From: Bacillota bacterium
Lineage (GTDB): Bacteria; Bacillota; Clostridia; Lachnospirales; Lachnospiraceae
Length of the DNA stretch: 64,000 nucleotides
Direction of reading: 5' to 3'
Assembly (NCBI GenBank): GCA_023441965.1
Contig: JAEZNB010000012.1
Coordinates: 62,001-126,000, forward strand
Shown: one piece after another, positions 14,746 to 23,719 of the stretch
Numbering within the stretch: position 1 is the first letter of the stretch
Layout of the letters: each line of letters opens with the position of its first letter
Program-made: the position numbers and the translations under genes
Notes under the pieces: model-generated
Database searches by the model: none
What the model saw: the letters and a program-made list of their open reading frames with translations, nothing else
What the model was told of the DNA's origin: nothing

Positions 14746-16134
14746 TTGAGCCTAAAATCAGATTATGAAAGAAAAAAGGCTGCCTGGCAGGAGGGTGTCG
14801 CTCATGTCACCTTAGATCCGGATGGTCCCGGAGTGGCTAGGCTTCATCTGGTACCACCGAAGCCCTACTTCTTTAAAGACCCGCCAAGTCTGCTCATCAT
14901 TAACGGGACCTGGTTTCTGCCGGCTGGACCATCCTGGTCTGCCTTGCTTAGGGTATTCTTTCAGGAGCTGCAGCACTACTGCAAGGACAAAAGGGAAATC
15001 AGCCCGGAGGAGATTGACTTGATTGAAAAGGGTGTGGTGACCAAGGTTACCCGCCTCTACCCGAAAACCGATCCGGATATGATAAGGAATGATCTAAAGG
15101 ATATTGTGACGCTTGCCGTGAATATAGCTACGAATCAAAAGGTCCCGGAGGAAACAGGGACGGGACTACATTTGGACCGGTACAGCAAATTCATGACAGC
15201 ACCTCACCGAATGGATCTGATTGTAGCACCGATGTCTGTCAGGGGAAAGCGGTCCTGTCCCCTGGATTGTGCCTGCTGTTATGCTGACTCCGGACAGATC
15301 ATGGATATTGAGAGCCCTCTTTCTACCGATGAATGGAAGGAAATCATTGATAAATGTCAGGAAGCCGGCATCCCCATGCTTACCTTTACCGGTGGAAAGC
15401 CCTTAACCAGGCCGGATATTGTTGCACTGGTGGAGCATGCCCGGTGGTTTGTAACCCGCTTGAATACGAATGCCTATCTTCTCACTCCTGAGTTGGCAAG
15501 AGCCCTGAGGGAGGCCAGCCTGGATGGCATCCAGATCACCCTATATTCCCATGATTCAAGCGTTCATGATGCGCTGGTGGGAAAACCGGGTGCCTTTGAC
15601 CGGACCGTGGAGGGGATTACAAATGCACTGAATGCCGGTCTGGCAGTCAGTGTAAATACTCCGATTGTACCCCGGAATAAGGATTATGCTAATACTCTCC
15701 GCTTCCTTCATGAATTGGGTGTCGGCTGTGTTACCTGCTCCAGCCTGATTCCAACGGGAGGTGCAGTGGAACAGATTACAGAAGGCAATTTTCTGACACA
15801 GGAGGAATTGCTTCAGATCTTAGAAGCTGCGGTAACCCTATGCAATGAACTGCATATGGATATCTCCTTCACATCTCCGGGCTGGGTAGCTTCAGAGGAG
15901 CTTCTAAAGCAGGGCTTATTAAGTGCTCCTGTATGTGGTGCCTGCTTATCCAATATGGCTATCGCTCCGGGCGGGGAGGTCGTTCCCTGCCAGAGCTGGC
16001 TAGATGGCAGGACCCTCGGCAATATGAGAACCCTGTCCTGGAAGAAGATCTGGAACAGTCCGGACTGCAAAAATATCCGCAAGAAATACGCCGGCAAGAG
16101 CTGCTGTGGGCTAAAGGAGGAAAATAAGCTATGA
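14746..16134 (+). CDS. Radical SAM enzyme with SPASM-like C-terminus, partner of a Cys-Ala repeat protein
   Basis: The TTG start follows AGGGGGGAAG. The 462-residue protein has the cluster motif CPLDCACC (Cys 171, 175, 178), then LTFTGGKP (the usual GGEP has Lys here) and a TIM-barrel core. A C-terminal segment with CGACLSNMAIAPGGEVVPC and KSCCG suggests auxiliary cluster ligands as in SPASM-type peptide-modifying enzymes. About 165 residues precede the barrel. Its stop overlaps the start of the next gene (ATGA), so the two are translationally coupled. The partner's Cys-Ala repeat tail is the likely substrate; this is inference. Confidence 0.85.
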   Translation: MSLKSDYERKKAAWQEGVAHVTLDPDGPGVARLHLVPPKPYFFKDPPSLLIINGTWFLPAGPSWSALLRVFFQELQHYCKDKREISPEEIDLIEKGVVTKVTRLYPKTDPDMIRNDLKDIVTLAVNIATNQKVPEETGTGLHLDRYSKFMTAPHRMDLIVAPMSVRGKRSCPLDCACCYADSGQIMDIESPLSTDEWKEIIDKCQEAGIPMLTFTGGKPLTRPDIVALVEHARWFVTRLNTNAYLLTPELARALREASLDGIQITLYSHDSSVHDALVGKPGAFDRTVEGITNALNAGLAVSVNTPIVPRNKDYANTLRFLHELGVGCVTCSSLIPTGGAVEQITEGNFLTQEELLQILEAAVTLCNELHMDISFTSPGWVASEELLKQGLLSAPVCGACLSNMAIAPGGEVVPCQSWLDGRTLGNMRTLSWKKIWNSPDCKNIRKKYAGKSCCGLKEENKL

Positions 16135-17066
16135 AGAAACGACTGATCCTATCCTGCTTTATTCTTTTTCTCCTTATCACCTTACCCTTTGCGATAGTTT
16201 CGGCAGCCACACCACCGGATATCATACATTCCATGGTGGTTGAGATTACTCCGCAGTCCGATGGAAGCTTCACTATGGTCTACACCTTTGATTATGAAGC
16301 AACCACGAATTTTCCTTCCGATACCCAGTATCTTGAGATCGGTGTTCCAAATCCGGATTTCACCCTTCAAAGCTTTACTCCGGATACACTAATCTCGGAG
16401 GGCTATCCAAAGAGAGGGAGCAATACCTCACAGGTACATCTAAGCTTTCGCAAGCTGCCTAAGGCCGGAGATCGGTTTCAGTTCAGCTTTACGATCAAGC
16501 AAAAATCCTTGGTTTTCAAAGCCGGTGAGGATGTCTCCTTCCAGTTTCGTCCCGGCTGGTTTGATTTTGCCGAGATCAAGGAAGTGAAGGTACTGATCGA
16601 TACCTCCGGCCTGCAGAAAGTAAATATGAAACCGGCGGCCAATACAGTCCAATCCGACAAAGCCATCTGGATTGCGAAAAATCTTAAGCCGAATGCAAAA
16701 ATGAAGATGATCACCGTAACCTGTACCAGAAGTTTTTTTCACCAAATGACCGACCGGGATATCAAAAAGAACAACACAGCAGGTGATATATCCTTAGGAA
16801 TCATATTTACTGTTGCAGTTTGTGTCATTGCCGTACTTCTGGTTTCCAGACGCCGTGGGCACAGCTTTGGAAGAGGCCGTTACATCGGAGGCTATCGGGG
16901 TGGCTTCAATGCCCTTCACCATACATCCACCTTTGGCAGAGGCGGTGGTCGTGGTGGTTGTGCCTGTGCTTGTGCCTGCGCCTGTGCTTGTGCCGGTGGC
17001 GGTCGGGTAGGCTGCTCCGAACGGGGCTATCAGGTAACCTATTGGATGTTGCGCCGGCAAAAGTAG
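16131..17066 (+). CDS. Membrane protein with C-terminal Gly-rich (Cys-Ala)6 tail
   Basis: The 311-residue protein has a signal peptide (hydrophobic residues 5-22, cleavage near VSAA). A roughly 190-residue extracellular beta-rich domain follows, then a membrane helix (about 220-241, DISLGIIFTVAVCVIAVLLV). The tail is Gly/Arg-rich and ends GGRGG-(CA)6-GGGRVGCSERGY plus a short tail. The Cys-Ala units occupy bases 16959-16994. The tail should face the cytosol, where the coupled radical SAM enzyme could reach it. Ala and Cys codons vary within the repeat, which argues for selection on the peptide rather than DNA slippage. The function is unknown. Confidence 0.8.
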   Translation: MKKRLILSCFILFLLITLPFAIVSAATPPDIIHSMVVEITPQSDGSFTMVYTFDYEATTNFPSDTQYLEIGVPNPDFTLQSFTPDTLISEGYPKRGSNTSQVHLSFRKLPKAGDRFQFSFTIKQKSLVFKAGEDVSFQFRPGWFDFAEIKEVKVLIDTSGLQKVNMKPAANTVQSDKAIWIAKNLKPNAKMKMITVTCTRSFFHQMTDRDIKKNNTAGDISLGIIFTVAVCVIAVLLVSRRRGHSFGRGRYIGGYRGGFNALHHTSTFGRGGGRGGCACACACACACAGGGRVGCSERGYQVTYWMLRRQK

Positions 17067-17086
17067 TATGATAAAGGAGAACACAT

Positions 17087-17572
17087 ATGCATTTTACCTA
17101 TTGTCCGCATTGCGGAAGCAAGTTAATTGAGAAAGAAATTGGTGATGAAGGTTTGATACCCTACTGTGAACCTTGCCAGGTGCCATTATGGGATATGTTT
17201 ACCACCTGCGTTATTTGTGCCGTTACCAATGAGTGGAAGGAAATTGCTTTGATCAGGCAGCAGTATGTTTCCAATACGAATTATGTATGTATCGCAGGAG
17301 TAATAACCCTGGGGGAGAACGGAGAGGACACCGCCATACGGGAAATCAAAGAAGAAATCGGACTGGATGTCGAAAAGCTAGAGTATGTTCGCAGCTATTT
17401 TTACAGCAAGAAGAATATGCTCATGCTGGGCTATAAAGCAACCGTAAAAAAAGCCGAATTTACCATATCAAAGGAAGTAGATTCCGTTGCCTGGATACCC
17501 TTTGCTGAAGCTTTATCCAAATTAAGCGAAGGAAGTATCGCCTGGCAATTGGTGAAGGAAGTGATTGGATAG
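17087..17572 (+). CDS. NUDIX hydrolase with N-terminal zinc ribbon
   Basis: The 161-residue protein begins with a zinc ribbon (CPHC...CEPC, residues 6-30). It then has a complete NUDIX box: G-x5-E-x7-REIKEEIGL at about residues 69-91. This arrangement resembles NAD(H) pyrophosphatase-like and ADP-ribose hydrolase families. It probably cleaves a nucleoside diphosphate derivative in the cytoplasm. It follows the Cys-Ala protein by 20 bases with an AAAGGAG site and may share its transcript, although a link in function is not evident. Confidence 0.9.
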   Translation: MHFTYCPHCGSKLIEKEIGDEGLIPYCEPCQVPLWDMFTTCVICAVTNEWKEIALIRQQYVSNTNYVCIAGVITLGENGEDTAIREIKEEIGLDVEKLEYVRSYFYSKKNMLMLGYKATVKKAEFTISKEVDSVAWIPFAEALSKLSEGSIAWQLVKEVIG

Positions 17573-17696
17573 GATGATGAAATACTCGCATTTTTGGGTT
17601 TCCTCTTTCTATTTCATAAGGTATAATTAATTGGTAAAGATTAGTTATTGAGTATTATAGAAAGGTCAAGTACCTAAGACAGAAGGGAGATTTAAT

Positions 17697-17894
17697 ATGG
17701 AAGAATTAAAGGTTATCTTAGAAAAATTTATAGCGTCAGGTTGGGATCTGATTGCAGTCCCCTCAAAGGCATACCTGGAGGGAACCGGAACGAAGGAGGA
17801 TTTAAGGAAAGCAGTTGAACAGGCGGACATAGAATGCGGAAGCTGTGGCTGTGAGTTTGACCCCTTGTATAAAAAATGTCTGGCAATCCTGTAA
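17697..17894 (+). CDS. Small Cys-containing protein (65 aa), unrecognised
   Basis: AGAAGGGAG precedes the ATG. The product starts MEELKVILEKFIASGWDLIA and has a cysteine group (ECGSCGCEFDPLYKKC) that could bind metal. Its codon use is like that of the neighbouring core genes. The family is not recognised. It lies between the NUDIX gene and a GNAT gene. Confidence 0.6.
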   Translation: MEELKVILEKFIASGWDLIAVPSKAYLEGTGTKEDLRKAVEQADIECGSCGCEFDPLYKKCLAIL

Positions 17895-17955
17895 ATAGTC
17901 CGCAATCGTACCGGCATACAACAGCAGTGAAAATAACAGTAAGGAAGAAACACAT

Positions 17956-18774
17956 ATGATAAAAGTAGATTGTAATACCAAACTTAAAAATGTATCCCAT
18001 GTGATAAACGAGCATTCTCCAAGCTTCTCCGGTATCGTGAATCAGGAGTGCAAGGGGGAGCTTTGGGTGGATTCTATTGATGAGCCCAAAATCGCAATTG
18101 CAAGCTCCTATGCAGTGGGAAGCTATGCCTTTCTTGGTACATATGAAAGACCGGAGGTCTTTTTGCACTTAAAAGATTTCTTAGAGAAGGAGCTGTTTGC
18201 AAGGCTAAGAGAAAATGGCTGTGAATACTTCGAGTTCTCGGTTGAAAGCGAAGGAATACACGATTGTATTCTGGATATGTTCAAAGACAAGTCTCCGGAG
18301 ACCGAGGTCGAGTACTCTCTCCGGGTAAACAAGGCTCCGGTAAGCAAACTGCCCATACAGAGAGAATATCAAGTAAAAAAGGTGGATTCGGTCTTCTGGG
18401 ACCAGCTGAACAAGGGTGCATATGAAAATGAGGACTTCTTAAGGACTCGCTTATTAGAATCCTGGCATTCCTTTGAAGAGTTCGAGGCCAGGAGCATAGC
18501 CTACTGCGTTCTTTTCCATCACAGAATCGTGGCGGTCATGGTTGGTACTGCCAGCTTCCGGAATGTGATTGCCATCGATATTGAAACAGAGGAAGCTCAC
18601 AGAAGGAAGGGCTTAGCCCATGCTATGGCGGTAGCGTTTATCTCCGATTGCCTGCAGAAGCAGCTCATTCCCCAGTGGGATTGTGTTGAATCAAACCCCA
18701 CTTCCTATGATATGGCAAAAAAGCTGGGCTTTGAGAAGTTCAAAGAAAATACTGTCTACTGGTTTAAGCTTTAG
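17956..18774 (+). CDS. GNAT-family acetyltransferase (PF12746-like)
   Basis: The 272-residue protein has an N-terminal domain of about 120 residues and a C-terminal GNAT fold with the acetyl-CoA loop in EEAHRRKGLAHAMAVAFI and a late NPTSYDMAKKLGF. This fits the two-domain GNAT acetyltransferases of Firmicutes. The substrate is unknown. It is followed after 17 bases by a second GNAT gene with a strong AGGGGAGG site, so the two are probably co-transcribed. Confidence 0.85.
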   Translation: MIKVDCNTKLKNVSHVINEHSPSFSGIVNQECKGELWVDSIDEPKIAIASSYAVGSYAFLGTYERPEVFLHLKDFLEKELFARLRENGCEYFEFSVESEGIHDCILDMFKDKSPETEVEYSLRVNKAPVSKLPIQREYQVKKVDSVFWDQLNKGAYENEDFLRTRLLESWHSFEEFEARSIAYCVLFHHRIVAVMVGTASFRNVIAIDIETEEAHRRKGLAHAMAVAFISDCLQKQLIPQWDCVESNPTSYDMAKKLGFEKFKENTVYWFKL

Positions 18775-18791
18775 TCAGAAGGGGAGGTACC

Positions 18792-19643
18792 ATGATGAAC
18801 ATGAAGATCAGTGAGATGCTTTCTATCTACAATAGAAGCTTCCCAAAGCTTCAGACGGATGAAGCCACCTTTTCAGAACACTTAATGCTGGATCAGGGGT
18901 CAAGGGTATTCGATTACCGGATCGGCAATGTGCTTGTCGGTTATTCTGTAGTGAATGCTGATGGCATTCTGCTCTTATGTGTTGATCCGGCTTACCGTAA
19001 GCAAGGCATAGGAAGTCATTTGCTTCATAGGTCTGAAGCATATATCAGCAAGAGCTATGATCTCATTCAACTGGGCTGTTCAAAGGATACTTATCTCCTA
19101 TGCGGTGTTCCGATGGATGATGACTGCGACTCCCATGAGTTTTTCCAAAGGAGGGGTTATACCGAGTGCTGGATCAGTTGTGACATGATTGTTGATTTAC
19201 GCACCTATGACCGCAGACCTGAGCTTGATAACAATGACCCACATATCACCATCAGACAACGCAGAAATGACCCAGAGGAAATAAGAAAAACCATTCAATG
19301 TGCAGATATCATCGACGGCTGGGGTGAATACTTTAAGAATGCGTCGGAGGTAATCCTTGCAGAAGCTGACGGAGAGATCATCGGACTCGTCATAGTAGAA
19401 ACCGAAAGCTTATTCCCCGTATCCCTAAAGGGAGCAGGCACTTTGGCCTGTCTGGGAGTCATTGAGGCCTATCGAAAGCATGGGGTCGGCATGAGGCTTT
19501 GCCAGGAGGCCCTAAGCAGACTGAAGGAAAGCGGCTGTGATATGTGCCATATCGGGTATACTTATCTTGACCGGTGGTATGGTAAGCTCGGTGCCAAGAA
19601 GTACATCAGCTACTGGATGGGAGAAAAAAGAGTTAAATCATAA
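18792..19643 (+). CDS. Double-domain GNAT acetyltransferase
   Basis: Two acetyl-CoA-binding loops are visible in 283 residues: DPAYRKQGIGSHLL in the first half and IEAYRKHGVGMRLCQEAL in the second. This marks tandem GNAT domains, as in mycothiol-synthase-like proteins. The ATG at 18792 has AGGGGAGG upstream. The substrate is unknown. It ends 22 bases before the HD-domain gene, which continues the same transcriptional direction. Confidence 0.85.
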   Translation: MMNMKISEMLSIYNRSFPKLQTDEATFSEHLMLDQGSRVFDYRIGNVLVGYSVVNADGILLLCVDPAYRKQGIGSHLLHRSEAYISKSYDLIQLGCSKDTYLLCGVPMDDDCDSHEFFQRRGYTECWISCDMIVDLRTYDRRPELDNNDPHITIRQRRNDPEEIRKTIQCADIIDGWGEYFKNASEVILAEADGEIIGLVIVETESLFPVSLKGAGTLACLGVIEAYRKHGVGMRLCQEALSRLKESGCDMCHIGYTYLDRWYGKLGAKKYISYWMGEKRVKS

Positions 19644-19665
19644 GTTACAGAAGGAGTGTCAAATC

Positions 19666-20661
19666 ATGTATAGATACATCTATGCCGAAGATACACCTGA
19701 ACTGATTATACAGTTATCTAAGACCTCTGCTATGCAAAGATTGGCAGGTGTCGGTATGCATTGCGGCTGTGAATATACGAAAGTACCGCTTTATCAGAAG
19801 GAGAGATCTACATATACCCGGCTAATCCATAGTGTAGGAGTATCGAAGATTGTTTGGAACTTTACCCATGATATACGGCAGGCAGTGGCAGGATTATTGC
19901 ACGATATAGCAACTCCTGCCTTCGCCCATACCATAGACTTTATGCGAGGTGATTATTTAACCCAGGAATCAACGGAAGACAGAACCCTTTCCTTCATTGA
20001 AAACTCCGAAGAGATCACTGAGTTATTGAGCAAGCATCATATCCGTATGGAAGATGTGAGTGATTATCATAAGTATCCGATCGCAGATAATGACACCCCC
20101 ATGCTTTCGGCAGACCGCTTGGAATATACCATCGGGAACGGATATCACATCTATCATATGGAAGCGGAAAAACTGGGTGAGATTTATAAGGAGCTGACCG
20201 TCTCTGAAAATGAGCATGGCACCGAGGAGCTTTGCTTCCGCTCCCTGAATGCCGCCTTAAACTTTATAGAGATATCCCAGCTTAACTCTCACTACTTCGT
20301 ATCAGATGAAAATCGTTTTTCCATGCAGTATCTTGCCGATATCATGCGTTCCGCAATGAATCAAGGCCTTCTGGGTCCTGATGATCTATATACGACGGAA
20401 ACCGAAGTAATTCAGAAGCTAAATACGGAGAAAGAAATAGCTAAGCTGTGGAAGAGCTATACAGAAATAACTTCTGTTATGGCTTCTGCCGATAAACCAA
20501 AAGACTGCTATAGTGTCAATGTCTCCGCTAAAAAGCGTTTCATAGACCCTTTGGTGCTCCAGGAGGGTAAGCCCAGAAGACTCACAGAGATCGATTCCGG
20601 TATCAGAGACCGGATACAGACCTTTCTGAATACTGATTTCAACAGTTGGATCTTCCTATGA
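19666..20661 (+). CDS. HD-domain phosphohydrolase
   Basis: The start at 19666 (MYRYIYAEDTPEL) has AGAAGGAGTG upstream; the longer open frame overlaps the GNAT gene and is not used. The 331-residue protein has the HD signature split as IHSVGVSKIVW, LLHDIATPAFAHTIDF and later SADRLEYT. This resembles dNTPase-like/YdhJ HD hydrolases. It probably cleaves a nucleotide phosphate. The key metal residues His, His-Asp and Asp are all present. Confidence 0.85.
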   Translation: MYRYIYAEDTPELIIQLSKTSAMQRLAGVGMHCGCEYTKVPLYQKERSTYTRLIHSVGVSKIVWNFTHDIRQAVAGLLHDIATPAFAHTIDFMRGDYLTQESTEDRTLSFIENSEEITELLSKHHIRMEDVSDYHKYPIADNDTPMLSADRLEYTIGNGYHIYHMEAEKLGEIYKELTVSENEHGTEELCFRSLNAALNFIEISQLNSHYFVSDENRFSMQYLADIMRSAMNQGLLGPDDLYTTETEVIQKLNTEKEIAKLWKSYTEITSVMASADKPKDCYSVNVSAKKRFIDPLVLQEGKPRRLTEIDSGIRDRIQTFLNTDFNSWIFL

Positions 20662-20925
20662 TAAGTATGGTTTTCCTGACACCCTGTCCTTCATCTTTGC
20701 CGTAACGTAGTGTGTCAATGAGTTGGAAGAGTATCGTTATCGCTTCCTCGGTGATGATGTTATTCTCTTCGATCGCATCGATACCTGTTTTTCCTACCTG
20801 GCTCCGGGGGAAGAGCTGTTCAAGATCATCAATGCACTTGCTGCCTGCAGAATATTCTTGCAGTCTGTTTTAAATAACGAGAGCATGGATATATTATGGT
20901 GTTATACATATAGGAGATGTTAACT
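20662..20925 (+). pseudogene. Gene relic between the HD and AAA-kinase genes
   Basis: Protein-like sequence continues in two frames: YDKYGFPDTLSFIFAVT at 20662-20714, then ELEEYRYRFLGDDVILFDRI and YLAPGEELFKIINALAA to about 20855, broken by a stop and lacking a start with a ribosome site. It is probably the decayed end of a lost gene. A short ATG frame at 20723 exists but has no credible ribosome site. Confidence 0.4.
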
Positions 20926-21438
20926 ATGAAGACCGGTATCGCATATATTATTAACTCTGCTCCGGGAGTGGGCAAATCTACTCTCCTTAAGAATCTGCAT
21001 TTGGGGTTGCCGGATGGCTTCGCAATCATTGACGGAGACGATGTCGGCAGAGTCCTGCCCTATCAGAACGATATCAACTGGCTTAATCTGATCCAGGACA
21101 ATATTGCCTCTTGCTGTTCTAATTATAAGAACTATGGTTATGGTAACTGTATCATCAGCTTTGTCTTTCCCGTCGAGGAACGTTTAAGGCGTATCACTGA
21201 CCTCTTAACTGCCCATGGCTTTGCGGTGGTCCACATTCTGATTGATTGTGAAGAGAATGAGATGGTAAGAAGAATAACCGAGCGGAATGCCAGCCGAATG
21301 ATCTCCGTAGATAAAGCGAAGGTCCTCAATCAGCAGATGAAGGCTCTCCCCGCAGATTTCAAGGTTGATACAACTCATATCCTTCCGGATCAAGTCTCTG
21401 ACCTCGTGATCGGGTATATCAGCAGTACCCTTCAGTAA
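20926..21438 (+). CDS. P-loop kinase-like AAA protein
   Basis: The ATG at 20926 is preferred over one at 20917, which would sit on top of the AGGAG site. The 170-residue protein has Walker A APGVGKST near residue 12, IIDGDDVGR as the Walker-B-like/DxD region, and an Arg-rich lid (RRITERNASR). It resembles shikimate/adenylate-kinase-type small kinases (AAA_33). The substrate is unknown; nucleoside, sugar or antibiotic kinase roles are all possible. Confidence 0.8.
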   Translation: MKTGIAYIINSAPGVGKSTLLKNLHLGLPDGFAIIDGDDVGRVLPYQNDINWLNLIQDNIASCCSNYKNYGYGNCIISFVFPVEERLRRITDLLTAHGFAVVHILIDCEENEMVRRITERNASRMISVDKAKVLNQQMKALPADFKVDTTHILPDQVSDLVIGYISSTLQ

Positions 21439-21529
21439 TCTTAGGAATGATCAGGAAATAATTCTTGACTTCATCCACCAACCGCATATAATAATAGTAA
21501 TAACATAAGAAAAGCAATGACGGAAAAGA

Positions 21530-21757
21530 GTAAATCAGCAGGAAGCATACAGAGAGAGGGACACAGGGTGGAAGTTCCTTATGTGAAATGTGATTGAAAA
21601 CCATTCCTGAGCTGTAGTACCGAAATAAGTAAGTGCTACCGTATACCTGCGTTAAAGGTTAGGATTTGATGGAATCCGAAGTGAAAAGTCAAGGTGGAAC
21701 CGTGCTAGAATTCATGCACCCTTGAACAGAGGTTACTCTGTTTCAGGGTGCTTTTTT
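21530..21757 (+). promoter_or_regulatory. T-box riboswitch (thrS leader)
   Basis: The leader contains the conserved T-box AAGGTGGAACCGTG at 21691-21704, followed by a terminator (arms GCACCCTTGAA at 21716 and TTTCAGGGTGC to 21751, then TTTTTT). Upstream structure from about 21530 fits stem I, and an ACC triplet near 21638 or 21620 could be the threonine specifier. It should sense uncharged tRNA-Thr and allow thrS transcription. The exact 5' end is not determined from sequence alone. Confidence 0.9.
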
Positions 21758-21812
21758 GCATCCAGATTCTTTTCTTATGTTATCAATTTTATTACCGAAA
21801 GGAGACATAGGA

Positions 21813-23555
21813 ATGAAAGTGATAATGAAGAAGGGTGAAATCATGGAAAGCTCATTTGGAGAGGAGCTGGGAAGGAATGCCTTTCGCCACACAGCCGCCC
21901 ATATTCTGGCGCAGGCGGTAAAACGGCTATATCCGGAGACAAAATGTGCTATCGGACCTGCAATCGAGAACGGCTTCTACTATGATTTTGAATTTTCTTT
22001 CGATTTTACTCAGGAGCAGCTGCCTGAACTGGAAGCTGAAATGAAGCGAATCGTGAAAGAAGCCCTGCCCTTGGAGTACAGTACCGTCACTCGGGCAGAG
22101 GCAATGAAGGCCATGGAGGAAAGGCAGGAAAGTTATAAGCTGGAGCTTTTATCAGAACTGCCGGAGGATGCACAGCTCAGCCTCTTCCGTCAGGGAGAAT
22201 ATGTGGAAATGTGTGCCGGCCCTCATGTAGGGAATACCGGTCTGGTCAAAGCCTTCAAGCTGACCTCTCTGGCCGGTGCCTACTGGAAAGGCAATGAGAA
22301 AAATCCTATGCTGACACGGATCTATGGCACAGCCTTCCCGAAGCAGATCGAGCTGGACGACTACCTGGCGAAGCTTGAAGAAGCCAAGGCCAGAGATCAC
22401 CGTAAATTAGGCAAAGAGCTTGGACTCTTCTCCTTGCTGGAGGAGGGTCCCGGCTTCCCCTTCTTTCTTCCCAAGGGAATGGTTCTGAAGAATCTGCTTC
22501 TGGATTACTGGAGAAGGGTTCATCAGCGGGAAGGCTATGTGGAGATCTCCTCTCCCATTATGTTAAGGCGTGAGCTGTGGGAGGTCTCCGGTCATTGGGA
22601 AAATTACCGTGAGAACATGTATACAACAGAGATTGACGATACTGAATTTGCGATCAAGCCCATGAACTGCCCCGGCGGAATGCTGGTGTATAAGCTACAG
22701 CCCCACTCCTATAAGGAGCTGCCCATCCGTATGGGGGAGCTGGGTCTGGTACACCGTCATGAAAAATCCGGTGCCCTTCATGGTCTGATGAGAGTCCGCT
22801 GCTTTACCCAGGACGATGCCCATATCTTCATGATGCGGGAACAGGTTACGGAGGAAATCAAAGGTGTGGTACGGCTGATCGATGAGTTCTATCAGAGGTT
22901 TGGCTTTAAGTATCATATGGAGCTCTCCACAAGACCTGAAAAGTCCATCGGCTCTGATGAAGAATGGGATGAAGCAATCGAGGCCCTGAAGCAGGCCCTT
23001 GAGGAAATGAAGCTTCCCTATGTCATCAACGAGGGAGATGGGGCTTTTTATGGTCCCAAGATTGATTTTCACCTGGAGGACTCCATTGGAAGGACCTGGC
23101 AATGTGGAACGATACAGCTGGATTTTCAGTTGCCTCAAAGATTTCAGATTGAGTATATCGGCACAGATGGCGAGAAGCACCGGCCGATCATGATTCACCG
23201 GACCGTATTCGGCTCAATTGAGCGCTTCATCGGTATTCTGATTGAGCACTATGCCGGCAAATTTCCTGTATGGCTTGCACCGGTACAGGTGAAGCTTCTG
23301 CCAATCTCCTCCGTCTATTTACCCTATGCCAGGTCTGTAGCGGAGCTGCTGAAGGCCGCAGGTATACGCTACGAGCTTGACATACGGGATGAAAAATTAG
23401 GCTATAAGATCAGGGAAGCCCAGCTGGATAAGGTCCCCTATATGGTGATTGTCGGCAGGAATGAAGCCGAGACCGGATTCATATCCGTAAGAAGTAGGGA
23501 CAATGGCGATCTGGGTGGCATGTCCGTGGAGGACCTGATCAGAATGCTATCATAA
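21813..23555 (+). CDS. thrS: Threonyl-tRNA synthetase, lacking the TGS domain
   Basis: The start MKVIMKKGEIMESSFG has GGAGACATAG upstream. The 580-residue protein begins at the editing domain: HTAAH near residue 26 and EMCAGPH supply its zinc/active-site histidines and cysteine. The class II catalytic core follows with MNCPGGM, RVRCFTQDDAHIF and MIHRTVFGSIERF, which carry the catalytic zinc ligands Cys, His and His, then the anticodon-binding domain. It is about 60 residues shorter than typical ThrRS because the N-terminal TGS domain is absent, as in several clostridia. It is controlled by the T-box just upstream. Confidence 0.97.
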   Translation: MKVIMKKGEIMESSFGEELGRNAFRHTAAHILAQAVKRLYPETKCAIGPAIENGFYYDFEFSFDFTQEQLPELEAEMKRIVKEALPLEYSTVTRAEAMKAMEERQESYKLELLSELPEDAQLSLFRQGEYVEMCAGPHVGNTGLVKAFKLTSLAGAYWKGNEKNPMLTRIYGTAFPKQIELDDYLAKLEEAKARDHRKLGKELGLFSLLEEGPGFPFFLPKGMVLKNLLLDYWRRVHQREGYVEISSPIMLRRELWEVSGHWENYRENMYTTEIDDTEFAIKPMNCPGGMLVYKLQPHSYKELPIRMGELGLVHRHEKSGALHGLMRVRCFTQDDAHIFMMREQVTEEIKGVVRLIDEFYQRFGFKYHMELSTRPEKSIGSDEEWDEAIEALKQALEEMKLPYVINEGDGAFYGPKIDFHLEDSIGRTWQCGTIQLDFQLPQRFQIEYIGTDGEKHRPIMIHRTVFGSIERFIGILIEHYAGKFPVWLAPVQVKLLPISSVYLPYARSVAELLKAAGIRYELDIRDEKLGYKIREAQLDKVPYMVIVGRNEAETGFISVRSRDNGDLGGMSVEDLIRMLS

Positions 23556-23648
23556 TCCTGTGCACTCCCTCTTGATATATGGAAAAATTTTGATATAATG
23601 AAACTACAGGTTATACCATATCCCGACGTTTCGTCCGGGTGCGATGAG

Positions 23649-23684
23649 AAGAGATCCTAAGGGCAGGTAACTGCCCTTTCTCTT
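23649..23684 (+). terminator. Hairpin after thrS
   Basis: GGGCAG-GTAA-CTGCCC is enclosed by AAGAG/CTCTT arms and followed by a short T-rich run. It lies about 95 bases after the thrS stop and before the next GNAT gene. It may be a terminator; a structured leader for the GNAT gene is also possible, since TTGATATAATG lies upstream at about 23590. Confidence 0.5.
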
Positions 23685-23719
23685 AATCAATATACATTAG
23701 ATAAAAAAGAGGTAATACG

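Noticed and set aside
16959..16994. Simple-sequence slippage as the origin of the Cys-Ala repeat
   Set aside because: The repeat uses different Cys and Ala codons, so it is not a perfect DNA repeat; slippage may have started it but does not maintain it.
16794..17084. Open frames on both strands over the Cys-Ala repeat region
   Set aside because: They are shadows produced by the GC-rich repeat; the frame coupled to the radical SAM gene has the signal peptide, membrane helix and start context.
23610..23684. Riboswitch between thrS and the GNAT gene
   Set aside because: Only short stems are present and no known riboswitch core was recognised; recorded as a hairpin or terminator.
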